Of a stretch of DNA of 64,000 nt, positions 34,345 through 45,105 are shown one piece after another. Positions within the stretch are counted from its first letter, which is position 1, and every line of letters starts with the position of its first letter. A model generated the notes under the pieces. It saw only the letters and a program-made list of their open reading frames with translations. It was not told the origin of the DNA and did not search any database. This DNA comes from Prostheceraeus crozeri (lineage: Eukaryota > Platyhelminthes > Polycladida > Euryleptidae), in the NCBI GenBank assembly GCA_907163375.1, contig CAJQUW010011521.1, positions 310,001 through 374,000 on the forward strand, read 5' to 3'. The position numbers and the translations under genes are program-made.

Positions 34345-35890
34345 TCAACAGTTCAACCTAGAAAGACAGTCGGCTACAACATTATCTTTTCCACGTATAT
34401 GTTTTACTTCCAAATTATATTCTTGAAGTAATAAACTCCACCTGAGCAAACGTTTGTTTTTTCCTTTCATTTTATCAATGAACACCAACGGGTTGTGGTC
34501 CGTATAAACTTGGACAGGATATTTGCCACCATGTAGATAAACGACATAATGTTGTAGAGCCAATACTATGCTTAGAGCTTCTTTCTCAATAGTAGAATGG
34601 GCAATTTCATGGGGATTCAATTTTTTGGAAAAATATGATACGGGATGATCATCTCCATTTTCGTCTACTTGGGACAATATTGCGGCAACTCCTACATCGC
34701 TAGCATCAGTCGTTAGGCGAAATGGTTTGTCGAAATTCGGCGTTTTAAGTACTGGTGAGCTTGAGAGAATCTCTTTGACTTTCTCGAAGGAATTTTGACA
34801 TTCGTTTTCCCATTCAAATTTCACTTTCGAACTGGTTAACCTCGTTAATGGGTATAGGATTTCAGACATTTTCGGACAAAATTGTCGATAATAACTAGAC
34901 ATTCCAATAAAGCGTCTAACCTCTTTTCGATTTTGGGGTATAGGCATTTCCAAAATGGTTTTGACTTTACTGTCTAAAGGGCATAACTTGCCTTGACCGA
35001 CTTGAAAACCCAAATAATTAATCTTTGATTTTCCGAATTCACTTTTCTTGATATTTACTGTGAGATTTGCTTCAGCAAGATTGCTAAATAACAATTCAAG
35101 TCTGGCAAGATGTTCACTCCACGTGTCGCTGTAAATGACTGTCGTCAATGTATACAACGCTACCAGGTATATTTTCTATCACTTTATTTGCCAAACGCTG
35201 AAAAGTTGCGGCGGCGTTCCTCATGCCGAAAGGCATAACCGTATACTGCCAAAGACCGTCTTCAGTTATAAAAGCGGAAAGTTTCTTCGCGCGTTCAGTT
35301 AACGGAACTTGCCAATAACCTTTTAGTAGGTCTATCTTGCTTATGAAATTTGCCTGACCGATTCTATCCACACACTCTTGAATTAGTGGCAAAGGAAAGT
35401 TGTCTGCAATTGTCACAGAATTCAATTTCCTATAATCTGTACAGAATCTATCGGTCTGGTCCGGTTTGGGTACTAACAGACGGGGAACTCCAATCGCTTT
35501 TGCTTTTCTCAATTATACCATTTTCAATCATGTAACTTATCTCTTCTTTCATTCGTTTATTCTTTTCTGGGTTCATCCTGTAGGGCTTTTGTTTGACAGG
35601 TTTTACTTCGGTCACTTCAACGTCATGTTCTATTAAATTCGTGCGTCCAGGTGAGTCAGAGAAAATTTCCGAGTAAGTATTGATCAATTTTCCTATGTCA
35701 TTTCTTTGCAGATCATTTAAATATTTCAAGAATTTGTCAAGATCTTTCAAAATATCTGAATTCTGTAGCTTTACTGTTGGAGGTATATCAGCTTCGTTGT
35801 TTTCAATATTTTCGTCCTGTAGATGTGAATCGATGTTTGAAAAAATCGGCGTGACAGCAAGACTATCTCGATGATAATATGGTTTGAGCA
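34345..35890 (-). pseudogene. Gypsy reverse transcriptase and RNase H region
   Basis: RT motifs in order: PRLLVPKPDQTDRFCTDYRK, ISKIDLLKGYWQVPL, FGMRNAAATFQRL, VVYIDD, NYLGFQVG and RRFIGMSSYYRQF. RNase H follows with TTDASDVGVAAILSQ, HSTIEKEALSIVLAL, YTDHNPLVF and HIRGKDNVVADCLSRL. These domains copy element RNA into DNA. No integrase follows them. The polypurine tract and LTR come about 90 bp later. Treated as a fossil, with interruptions counted in the element entry. Confidence 0.93.
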
Positions 35891-36990
35891 TATTTATGTG
35901 GCATAACCGATTTTTCTTTTGTCGTGCATTGATACAACATAATTCAAATCACTGATTTTCTGCGTTATTTTATAAGGTCCGCAGTATTTCACAGTCAAAG
36001 GGTTACCCATGGTTGGCAATAGAACAAGTACATCATCACCCACATCGAAATTTCTTTCTCTTGCATTAACGTCGTACCACTTTTTCATGCCGTCTTGAGA
36101 ATGTAACAAATTTGACTTAGCTAATTCACGAATCCTCAATGATCGCTGTTTGAAATTGGAAACATAATCGATTACATTTTCTTCATTTTCACTGTCATTT
36201 AACCATTTTTCTTTGAATAACTTCAGTGGTCCTTTTACAGCATGTCCAAATACCAGTTCAAAAGGACTATACCCGATTGACTCTTGAACTGTATCTCTTA
36301 AAGCGAATAACAGTAAAGGTACACCTTGATCCCAATCCTTGTTTGTTTCGTGGCAGTATGTCCTCAACATAGTCTTGAACGTTCGATGGAACCTTTCAAT
36401 AGCACCTTGTGACTCAGGGTGGTATGGACTGGAGAACGTCTGTTTAATGCCAAGCTCGTTCGTAACTTGTTTCATAAGTTTTGAGACGAAATTACTTCCT
36501 TGATCTGATTGTATTTCTCGAGGTAAACCGAAGATTGTAAAGAACTTTATCAATGCATCTGCTACTGATTTCGCTGTTATGTTTCTTAACGGTATTGCTT
36601 CCGGAAATCGGCTGGAAATACACAGTATCGTGAGCAGGTATTGATTCCCCTTTTTAGTTTTAGGCATTGGTCCCACACAGTCGATTTGAATTCTGTTAAA
36701 CGGCTCTTCGAACGCAGAAATTGGTCGTAACGGTGCCTTGGGAGGATTGTTTTGCGGTTTACTGGTGACCTGACAATTATGACAACTTTTGCAGAATTTA
36801 GATATATCTTGATTCATCCCAGGCCAAAAGTAGTGTTGAGTGACGCGGTATTTTGTTTTGTTAATTCCGAGATGTCCGGCTAAACAATTCTCATGGGCTA
36901 GACTCAATATCTCATTTCTGTATCTCTTGGGCAGAACTATTTGGTTCGATTCCCGCCAATTTTCGCCTAGTGTCGCGTCGCGTGGCCTCC
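35890..36990 (-). pseudogene. Gypsy integrase region
   Basis: The zinc-binding module HENCLAGHLG...CKSCHNCQ comes first. The catalytic core has IQIDCVGPMPKTKKG (first Asp), SDQGSNFVS (second Asp) and SPYHPESQGAIERFHRTFK (Glu). Then comes a C-terminal GPY/F-type module, KYCGPYKITQKISDLNYVV. The role is joining element DNA to the chromosome. It lies upstream of the RT in the element's own direction, which is the feature that marks the Gmr1 group. Confidence 0.93.
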
Positions 36991-37149
36991 ATCGTCGCAT
37001 CAGTACGCCGTTTAATTGATAGAATCTAATTTGACTATTTTCATTTCCATCACTTATCTCATCGAAATACTTTTTCAAGCTTTCATCATTTTTCTGTTCT
37101 TCAATCAAAGAAAATCTATCGATTTGCACTTCTGGTATGACCTCTTTCT

Positions 37150-37740
37150 CTAATTTTTCTTTTTCCTTCATTTGTGACCTAGTCAAAACATTTACAGCTG
37201 TATCTATCATACACAATTCGGCAAAGGCTTGATCAGTTTCAGACGGGACTGAGGCTTCCTTCTGGTCTGTGCCTTCTTTGAATTCTTTGTCATGGTTGGT
37301 TTGATCATCCACTCTCTCAACTACTTGAGATCCTGCTACATCGTTTCCCAATAACAAGTCAATTTCTGTGATGGGTAACTCTTGAACAAGACCAACAATC
37401 ACGAAGCCATCAAAGACTGTGGATTTAAGGAACACCCTGTGTAGCGGGACTATCTGAGGTCCTCCAATTCCAGTTATTTGAATTGATATTCCCAGGTTAG
37501 AGTTTTCTGGATGTTTTAACGATTTTTCTAGTAAAAGTGACTGAAATGCCGCTGTGTCTCTCCATACTTTTACGTTGCACATATCCTCTTCGCTATTTCC
37601 AATCAGCCCGTTTGTACAGAAAGCGTTTCGACCCTCATCAATCAATTTTTCTTGTTTGGACATATCTAGAATTTCCTGCTTTTGCAAGACGGAGACCGAT
37701 TTGTCATTTTGTTTAGGTTTTCCGTGTAATAGCCAACACT
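37150..37740 (-). pseudogene. Gypsy protease region
   Basis: Between gag and integrase lies a segment with VWRDTAAFQSLLLEKS, where the DTA matches the aspartic-protease active site (DTG/DSG/DTA). It is followed by IGG, FVIVGLVQELPITEIDLLLGND, the usual second half of retroelement proteases. The enzyme would cut the polyprotein. The call rests on these motifs and on position. Confidence 0.75.
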
Positions 37741-38640
37741 TTGTTTCAGTGTGTCCGACCTTACGACAATGACTGCATTTTGGAATCCTCCCTTTGAAGT
37801 CAGTTTCAGTTTCAGATTCTTTTCTTAACCCTGTTTTGTATCTGATTTAAAGTTTCCTTGTTTTATTTTCTTTTGTAAATGAGTCCCTTGATTTGACCAG
37901 CGATGAGTAAGTTCAAATTGATCGGCGAGCTTCGCGGCTTCATTTACCATGCTGGGCATCCTTTCATCAATGAACGTACGAACGTCATGGCTTAAGCTAT
38001 TTCGGAATTGTTCCAAGATTATTAATTCTCGTAAATCGTCGACGGATTCCACCTGTTCAGCAGCACACCATTTATCCATAAGCATTTGCAGTTCCTTAGC
38101 GAATTCAATACAACTCTGGTTTGGTAACCTTTTCCACTTTCGGAACTTTTGTCTGTACGCCTCTGGTACCTTTTCATATGCTTGTAGAATTGCCTGCTTC
38201 ACAAGTTTGTAGTCTTTCGCATCGTCGTCAGAAAGAGACGTGTAAATTCTTTGGGCTTTTCCGACTAACGCAGTTTGTAGGAGTACTGTCCAATCTGCCT
38301 CTAACCATTGAGCGTTCTTTGCTATTCTCTCGAAGCAATAAAAGAATTCTTCGATTTCTTTTTCGTTGAATTTTGGGACCAGGGAAACTTTTTTGCTAAT
38401 ATCATCCTTGCTGCTTCTCTTTGACCTTTCCAACTCCAACTTTGCCAGCTGAATATCCCCTTCAACTCGCAATTTCTGCAACTCTAGTTCCTTTTGCCTT
38501 AGCTCAAATTCTTTTTGTTTTAATTCGAATTCTCTTTGCTCCTTCCTTTCAAGGCGCTTAGCTTCTTCTCGCTTAAATTCTCTATTGAGTCTTCTTTCTT
38601 CTCTTTCATCATTTGATTCGTCGTTAGAATTTATTTTATT
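37740..38640 (-). pseudogene. Gypsy gag region, SCAN-related capsid
   Basis: The region encodes a Lys/Glu-rich N-terminal helix, then a helical capsid domain with FNEKEIEEFFYCFERIA, LVGKAQRIYTSL, AILQAYEKVPEAYRQKF and ILEQFRNSL. A CxxCxxxGHxxxxC zinc knuckle follows near 37740-37790. The capsid pattern (GKA, then YE...YRQKFR, then EQF) is that of the vertebrate SCAN domain, which is known to derive from the capsid of Gmr1-like elements. The usual role is assembling the particle that packages element RNA. Treated as a fossil. Confidence 0.85.
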
Positions 38641-38827
38641 TCAATCCTAAGACATCAAGAAAAACTCAATAAAAACCCAAGACCTAATGGGCATGCAATG
38701 AAGAAGATATATAAATACAAAGTATTCTGCGAAACTCCTGAGCAAAACGAATTAAAAAAAAAGAAATGATCTCGCTAACTTAACCCAGATTTTGATTAAT
38801 AGGCCTTAAATGGTTATTTAGACCTAG

Positions 38828-38845
38828 GATCCCGGCTGAGCCCCA
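38828..38845 (-). other. tRNA primer-binding site
   Basis: Five bases inside the 5' LTR the minus strand reads TGGGGCTCAGCCGGGAT. A TGG start is expected of a sequence complementary to a tRNA 3' end. It resembles proline-tRNA primer sites of retroviruses as I remember them, but the exact tRNA is not certain. Confidence 0.7.
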
Positions 38846-38850
38846 AAATA

Positions 38851-39342
38851 TGTTACGAGTTAGTAATCTTTTAATTATTCCCAAAACAAAATAATGGAGA
38901 AAATAAATAATGGTTCATGTATTATTATACGTCACCAGGAAAATACAGGAATTTTCAACAGAAGTATTCAAGGATGTCTTTAGCAGTCACAAAGTTGGAA
39001 AACAGAAAGTCTTCAAAGTCTTCTGTCAGCATCAGCAGGAGAGGACGGGTAGCAGCGACCATCCAGGACAACGTCAGCGCGCAGTTGTGACAGAAATCGC
39101 GTATTTGCCTTCGCGTTCAGCTCTACGCGTTAACAGTCTTCACTTCACCAATTGCATCACTTGACTTGGCCAGCTCGGATCTATAGTGATAATGACAGCA
39201 ACAGTAACAAAGGTATTAAACAAGAACATAATAAAACAATGGATTGAATAACAAAATACCCTAACTAAAACAACCACCCCTAACCTAATAACAAAGAATA
39301 AATAAAATTGTGCATGCCCCGCAGAAGACAAAAGAGATAACA
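38851..39342 (-). repeat. 5' LTR of the Gypsy element
   Basis: This is the upstream LTR with respect to the minus-strand genes. It is identical to 33763-34254. It starts TGTTATCTC and ends CGTAACA in element orientation. It would contain the promoter and the RNA start. I cannot place a TATA box with confidence. Confidence 0.93.
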
Positions 39343-39346
39343 CAGT

Positions 39347-41205
39347 ATTGGGTGAAAATGTTTGGTATACGACTATATCCAAGTATTTCAGACGGCAAAG
39401 TACGAAAGCATGAATGAAGTGACATGGATGAAAAGCATGGTGGAAAAGCATGAATAACATGGATTCTTACTATTGCGAAAGACTTTCAGTCACAAATCAA
39501 ACGCTGTGCTCTCTTTTGAAATCGATATAACTTTTCTATTAAGCTAAAACATCGACATATAGCACTGGCAACACAAAAAAGCTCCAATGACTGTGATCTG
39601 ACTGAAAAGGAAAAGACTTACAGGAATAACAAGAGATCTATTTCCATCAGATCAATCTCAATATCTATTGCATACTCACATTTCTATCTTCTGATATTTC
39701 ATGCAAGCATTTATTTTTGTGTGACATGAAATTTATATTTGTGAAATGTTTGTTCAAAAGTCTTAACAATGGTCCTCTATGACGACTGAAAATCAGCAAA
39801 ATTAGGAGGGGTATGCAAAAAATAATACATCAAATGGGGGGGGGGAGGCATTACTTACATTAATGCATGTTCCGGGAAAACTCTGCTCTCCAGAATGCCA
39901 CTTCAGTATATGACATGTGCCGAGAAATGTTTTGATATCAATCCGAATATCAATGCATGAAATTGATTGTTGAGTGTAATTTGACTTTTTGAATATTTTA
40001 AACCATCGGTAAAAATTGCATATTTGCAAATGAAAACATGTAAGCTTACATACTTTATTCGCCAAAAATTAACTTAACTGATGGTTGCAAATGAACTTAT
40101 GAATACTCACAAGTCTTCATTCTGAGCAGGAAAACATCTTTAGTGAATATAAGAACATGATCATCGATTATTCAAGCATGCTATTCAATTGTATTCAAAT
40201 AGTAAATAAAGCCTTAAATGAAAATATAAAAAATGCACCGCACATTTGAATAACAATGCTTTTGCAGCTCGCTTGCATGAACTGCATGTGCTGCACGACA
40301 CGGTTTCGTCCAATTATTTGACACAGCCTCGTCACAATAGTACTAATTCATGCAATGCTGGGTTGCTCTATTGCTTTGGACTGATGTTTGATACTCTGAT
40401 GCATCAATTCAATAGATCTATTGAAATCCTCAAATAGGTAAAGTTTCACTGTACGTAAACAAATTGATTCGTGGCTACATCAATTTTGACCGAAGCTAGA
40501 CGAGACAGCTATAGAAGGCATGGCACGTACCACTTCACACATAGGTGAATTGATCGCGTGCAGGCCTATTTATTACTTTTGCCATGCTGTAGCTCTATAT
40601 TAAAGCAGATGAATGCGCATTTGCCTTACGTTCCCTAATTATATTGTAAGTGCCGGTACAAGTAGACCTATCTATAAACCAGTGTAATCAGTTTTAACTT
40701 ATGAAGATAATATGCAAGTAATTATGTACAACAAACTGGCACACTAAGCAGCTGAAAATCATACTATTAAAATCATGGGCTCATGGGATTCCAGTGTGTC
40801 GATAATTGAAAAAATCCCGTGTGATGGGATGGATCCGGAGATGGAAAACTCGTTCCTTGGACATCCCTGTATTTCACAGATTGTATAAGAGGTCAACAGC
40901 TGCTTGACACCACAGAAGTTGCAAATAAATGCGGGTCCAACAATGATCCCCTGGGAACGGCCGACAGAACTGACGAAAAATATCTCTATTTCCCATTAAC
41001 GTCTACACAATGCGATTCAGTAAGAAAAGTAAGAAAAGAGAGACCACTTCAAAAATCCATAATGCAATCTTATAAAATTTCCTGGCTAGCGCGTTGGTAC
41101 CGCAGACTTTAATATATAAGTACAGTGAAACTACGGAAGAAGTTTGATCTCTTACAGCATATACAAGTGAAAAGAAATACCGCTGTTTTTTGAAATGTAT
41201 ATTGG
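39347..41205. other. No gene recognised
   Basis: This continues the sequence interrupted by the Gypsy element. It holds a few AAAGCATGAAT echoes near 39400-39460 and a run of ten G at 39836-39845. Short frames (39802-40065 minus, 40246-40437 plus) show no domain. Confidence 0.55.
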
Positions 41206-42480
41206 ACGCGCGACATGTTTCGGCACTCAGGCACTACGCTGGACTGAATTGCTCACATAGAATCACAAAACGAGCACTTATCAGATTGACAGTGACAATG
41301 ACGTGACACAAGACAACACAAATGGCATTGTAGAAATCACAGACAGCAGCACAATAGATAATGGAAAAATGTCAGCTTAATGCTGGGGCTACGCAAATGT
41401 CTGGAATAGCATTGACTTCGAATCAAGATCAAGAAAAGGAGTTAGAAAAATTAGAAATAATACCAGTTAAGTAAGGACGGATGATACGAAGTAAAGCAAA
41501 TACAAGAAATACAAACTAAGTAATGATGTGATTATAAATAAGTAGAATTGAAAAAAATTATGATACAAAGCCATAAAGTTGAGAAAAACTAATAAAAAAG
41601 AAATTGATAAAGGTGAAGTAAGGACGGACACAAAAGCAACCAAAGAGAAGCAATGGACGGAGCAGTATGATTATCACCAAGGTAAAACCAAATCAGTCAC
41701 AAATTCCTTTTGAACACATATATCAGGAACAAATCTTTTGATATACAGGGACTTTACGTAAAGTATGACGCCACTGAATAGTAAATAAAACTTTGAAACG
41801 ATTACAACCATCACTATGCGAACAGTCACAAACTTGCAGATGGCGTGTGATTGCACCATTTGGAACTCGAAATGATCTCGGAGAGCAGCGCACTTCATTT
41901 GATATCCATTTTGGTACATGCTCACTTATGCGATCACCAAGATGCCTTTCAGTTCGGCCCACATACTTGCAGTCACAAGTACACTCAAGTTGATAGATCA
42001 CGTTGTGTAGATCACAGTGTAAGCCTTCACTGTAAGTTTGTCTTTTGGCGATGACACTGGGGTTTTCAAATTACGAAATGTCAACACAGGTTTGGCAGCG
42101 TTAAAAAGTCGAAAAGACTGGCGAACAGAACGTTTAAAAAAAGGAAGCCGCCTTATCGTCGATAAATGGCAAGCGAATAAGAATCGGCTTCTTCTCAGGG
42201 CCGAAACATACAGGTTCAACATTCACATTAAAGGACATGTAATTGTCAACAAAAATGGAGGATAGTCATTCTCCATCAAAGTTTTGCGCAAAACTGACAA
42301 CTCATTGCTTAGACTGTCTTCTGAACAAATGCGATGCACTCGAGTATAGTTAAACTCTTGATAAGACTGATTTTATAAGAGCGCGGAACAAAGCTAAAAA
42401 AATTAGCATAAAGACCGGTCCACGTGGTTTTACGAAACACCGACTTCGAATCGATCCATCACTGCGCCACGAAAACGACA
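41206..42480 (-). pseudogene. Penelope-like element 3' part (GIY-YIG)
   Basis: The minus strand carries the end of a Penelope-like polyprotein. The linker ENDYPPF is followed by FNAAKPVLTFRNLKTPVSS, then KDKLTVKA. The GIY-YIG endonuclease has YQLECTCDCKYVGRTERHLG, where the usual YIGRT reads YVGRT. The tail is IKRFVPDICVQKEFVTDL. The RT domain is absent, so the copy is 5'-truncated. At least one frameshift and a stop interrupt it. Near 41240-41210 on the same strand the phrase CCGAAACATGTCGCGCG resembles the 3' half of a hammerhead, but the CUGANGA half is missing. It belongs to a different family from the 48-54 kb elements. Confidence 0.85.
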
Positions 42481-42602
42481 TCAAGAAAACTCAGAGAGTT
42501 ATTACACTCAGTCTCGATAGTAAACTTTATTGAAGGATGCATGGTATTGAATAAAGAAAGAAGATCAATTATATTTAAATCATAGTCATATATATGACTA
42601 TG

Positions 42603-43931
42603 ATTAGACATCAAAATGCATAAAAATTTACTAACAAGTACCCTAATAAAACGGAAATTCAGTTTATGATCAAGTCTTCATGCAAAATGTGAGATCTGAT
42701 TTTGATTCTCGGCTCAAATTTAAAGTTTGCTAACTTAATAGATCTATTATTCATACAGGTCTTCTCCACCAAGCTAAATGGATCTGTTGATTTAAGTCTC
42801 TTAGTTAATTATTAACTAACAGATGGCATTCCAAGCTCAATTAAAGAATTAGTGTGCAAATCTGAGTCATAAATGGCTGGGATGAAACTAGGATAATATG
42901 TATATGCAGTTAGACTTCAAAAATTTCAATGTTTTATGAAAGATGTTGTATATAAAATCACTTGCAACAAATGTCAAAAGACTTATATTGGTGAACCTCA
43001 GTGCACTATGAGGAAGCGAATTTTAGAACATTTAATTAGCAAAATATGTCTTGTATACCAGCATTTTCATATGAAACAATTAAATCCATCAGCTTGTAAC
43101 ATCAAAATAGAAATTTTACAGAAGTTTTTTGCCAATGTCTATGAACGTAGAGTCTGCTAGAAAAATTTCATCAAATCTCAAAGACCCAGTATTAATGTTA
43201 TGTACAATTGATAACTGCAACATTCTTTATATATCTTGTCCATTTTTACATTGTGTCTGCTTTTTGTATGAGCGTTTGAATTTTAGATATGACTTAGATT
43301 AGATTCCTTATTTCCTTTTTGCTTGGTTTAAGATTGTTGCTATAATTTTCGGCTAGGAAAAGACTTCGGCTTTCCAATATATGCTTTTATTGACCTCGTA
43401 TTCTTTTGCCTCAAAATAATTCATGTCAATGGTGAACCGCATTTATAATTAGACTTCAACTGTGGATCAATGCAATTTTCGAGGTATGATTATATGATTC
43501 ACTAAATTTATGTTTCATTTCTTAAGTCTGAATAGCATTGTGGACCCATTTAGATCTTTTTAAATTAATTATGATCATTGTTTTTCATTATATGATGTTT
43601 TGCTCTTTCAGGGGCAGTCTGTGACATGATCACGCTTAAGAGAATACTCTCATTGACAAGGCTGAGCTTTGAAGTAATAGTCACTTCCATAGAATGTAAT
43701 CTAATAAACATTCACTCTCCAAGGTCATCATGACATGGAGAATTTGTGAATACTATTCTTCTCTGCATTACTATCATCAGTTAATTCCATGCTAACTTTC
43801 TCATAAACTGTAAAAATTTGCATATTTCACATGTGGTCACAACTCTAGCTCATAATAAAATCGAGACTGCATACACCTTGGGGATTTAATTGCTACTGAG
43901 TTGCTACTCTACCAAATATACTTACTCTATG
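42603..43931 (+). mobile_element. Rep-A copy 3, split by an insertion
   Basis: The left part (about 42603-42720) has ACATCAAAA, TACTAACAAG, AAAACGGAAATT, CAAGTCTTCATG and GAGATCTG, in the order of the 47.2-kb copy. The right part (about 43490-43931) picks up exactly where that leaves off, with GATTCACTAAATTTATG. It runs to the closing TACTTACTCTATG. About 770 bp between them is foreign and contains a GIY-YIG fragment. The 5' end of the unit is missing or diverged. Confidence 0.65.
42900..43200 (+). pseudogene. GIY-YIG fragment of a second Penelope-like family
   Basis: The plus strand reads VVYKITCNKCQKTYIGEPQ, then TMRKRILEHL, then KIEILQKFFANVYERRVC, and after a break, FIKS...PSINVM. These are the GIY-YIG start, its helix and the closing Glu region of a retroelement endonuclease. 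It differs from both the 41-42 kb and the 48-54 kb copies. Only this C-terminal piece is present, inside a Rep-A copy. Confidence 0.75.
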
Positions 43932-45050
43932 CTGCGTCCCATTGGATGTGTTTTTCTTTCATTGTGTCTGACAGGAAGATGAACCAAGCAGAACTCGGCA
44001 GACGCGCAGATTCGTAGTATCCTTAGGGTGTACGATGCATAATTCTGTGAAAGTTTCATTTTCGGCCTCGTTCCCTTTAGAAACTCCTTATGGCTGCCAG
44101 ACTGCTGTATATACAATTATTAGGGTGAAGCAGGAAGATCGCATGTTTCTCAAAGCTGAAAAGCTGAGTAGTTTAAACAGACAAACAGAAGCTGATCATG
44201 TCAAATGAATAGTAATTCAGTGCATTTTGGCTTCAGTTTTTGTTATTTCTGGAAAATGAAAATAAATGGGAATTTCTATGGAGTAAAATAATGTAGTAAA
44301 ATAAATAATGTAACTATTCTCTTGCTGAATTCAAACTCGAAGACTTTGTTGAAGACTTATCTATTCGAAGATTCTTTCATCATTTCTTGCCGAAAGATAA
44401 ATTTCGACTGACTGCCTTTGCTGACTATACTTGCTTTACTTAATACAACCTCAAACAAATCCAAAACCGAAGGATCACGAGAGCATGGGAGCAATTGAAA
44501 TCACCTAATTGAGTGATGGCTCTTCCTAAAATATTCGACGAAAGACTTGCAAAAACGCTGTCTGGTATGTCAGCGAAAGATGTTGTCATGCTGGAAACTT
44601 GACCGAGTTGATTTCAATCACTCGTTCAAAGAGTGATAAAACAAAGTTGTAGGTCACGAATGTATGTTTTGGCGCCGCGATATTGTTGGTAAAGTACATC
44701 TTAAAGTTTCACTTTGAAATTCTTCTCAAATGATGGCAAATGCCACACGATATTCTATTTTTAGATATCTATGTATTGTCTAGCAATGCAGTTCACGCAT
44801 AATGAACGCGCTGAGTTTTCAAAAGACTTGAAAAAAACTTTATGCTTCAAGCTACGTAGATTATTCATGGATTATTTCAATTATCAAGATTATTTCAGGC
44901 GCATTAACTTAGGCGATTTGCCAGTAGTGTGCCTAAGGTGATATTTAATGAATGTCCGTCGAAATTTCACTAACTTTCTAATTGCAAATTTCAAATTAAC
45001 CCAGGCATGGCTGTGACTCTAAATAGGGAGTTGTGTCGATGTTGAGAGAT
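43932..45050. other. No gene recognised
   Basis: AT-rich sequence with only short frames. No domain or terminal repeat is seen. Confidence 0.5.
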
Positions 45051-45060
45051 GTAAACTGGG

Positions 45061-45105
45061 CCTGCTGATGATTCCTGATATTGGATGAAATAGCAGCTAT
45101 TCAGG
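45061..45105 (+). ncRNA. Possible hammerhead ribozyme, degenerate
   Basis: CCTG (45061-45064) pairs with CAGG (45102-45105) as stem I. CTGATGA (45065-45071) and GAAA (45087-45090) form the core. A90-U100, UAG/CUA and G-C pairs give a stem III with a 3-nt loop, and U-U at 45100-45101 fits the UH cleavage site. Stem I extends outward by several wobble pairs. Stem II is weak: its first pair is U-U in place of the conserved G-C, followed by three pairs. It could be a decayed hammerhead or chance. No flanking element is recognised. Confidence 0.4.

Larger units (their letters stand above)
33763..39342 (-). mobile_element. Gmr1-type Ty3/Gypsy LTR retrotransposon
   Basis: A 5.58-kb element bounded by two 492-bp LTRs that read as identical base for base. 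It is flanked by a 4-bp CAGT duplication (33759-33762 and 39343-39346). The LTRs begin TGTTA and end TAACA. On the minus strand the order is gag, protease, integrase, reverse transcriptase, RNase H. Integrase before RT is the Copia-like order that defines the Gmr1 group within Ty3/Gypsy. Identical LTRs and an intact duplication mean a very recent insertion. The structure looks whole, but the coding region is interrupted in about three places, so this copy is broken or carries sequence errors. Related intact copies may exist in the genome. Confidence 0.93.

Noticed and set aside
39836-39845. Run of ten G as a possible quadruplex
   Set aside because: A single run without further G tracts nearby does not make a supported quadruplex.
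41210-41245. GAAACATGTCGCGCG, like the 3' half of a hammerhead
   Set aside because: No CUGANGA core or pairing stem II occurs upstream on that strand, so it is not called a ribozyme.
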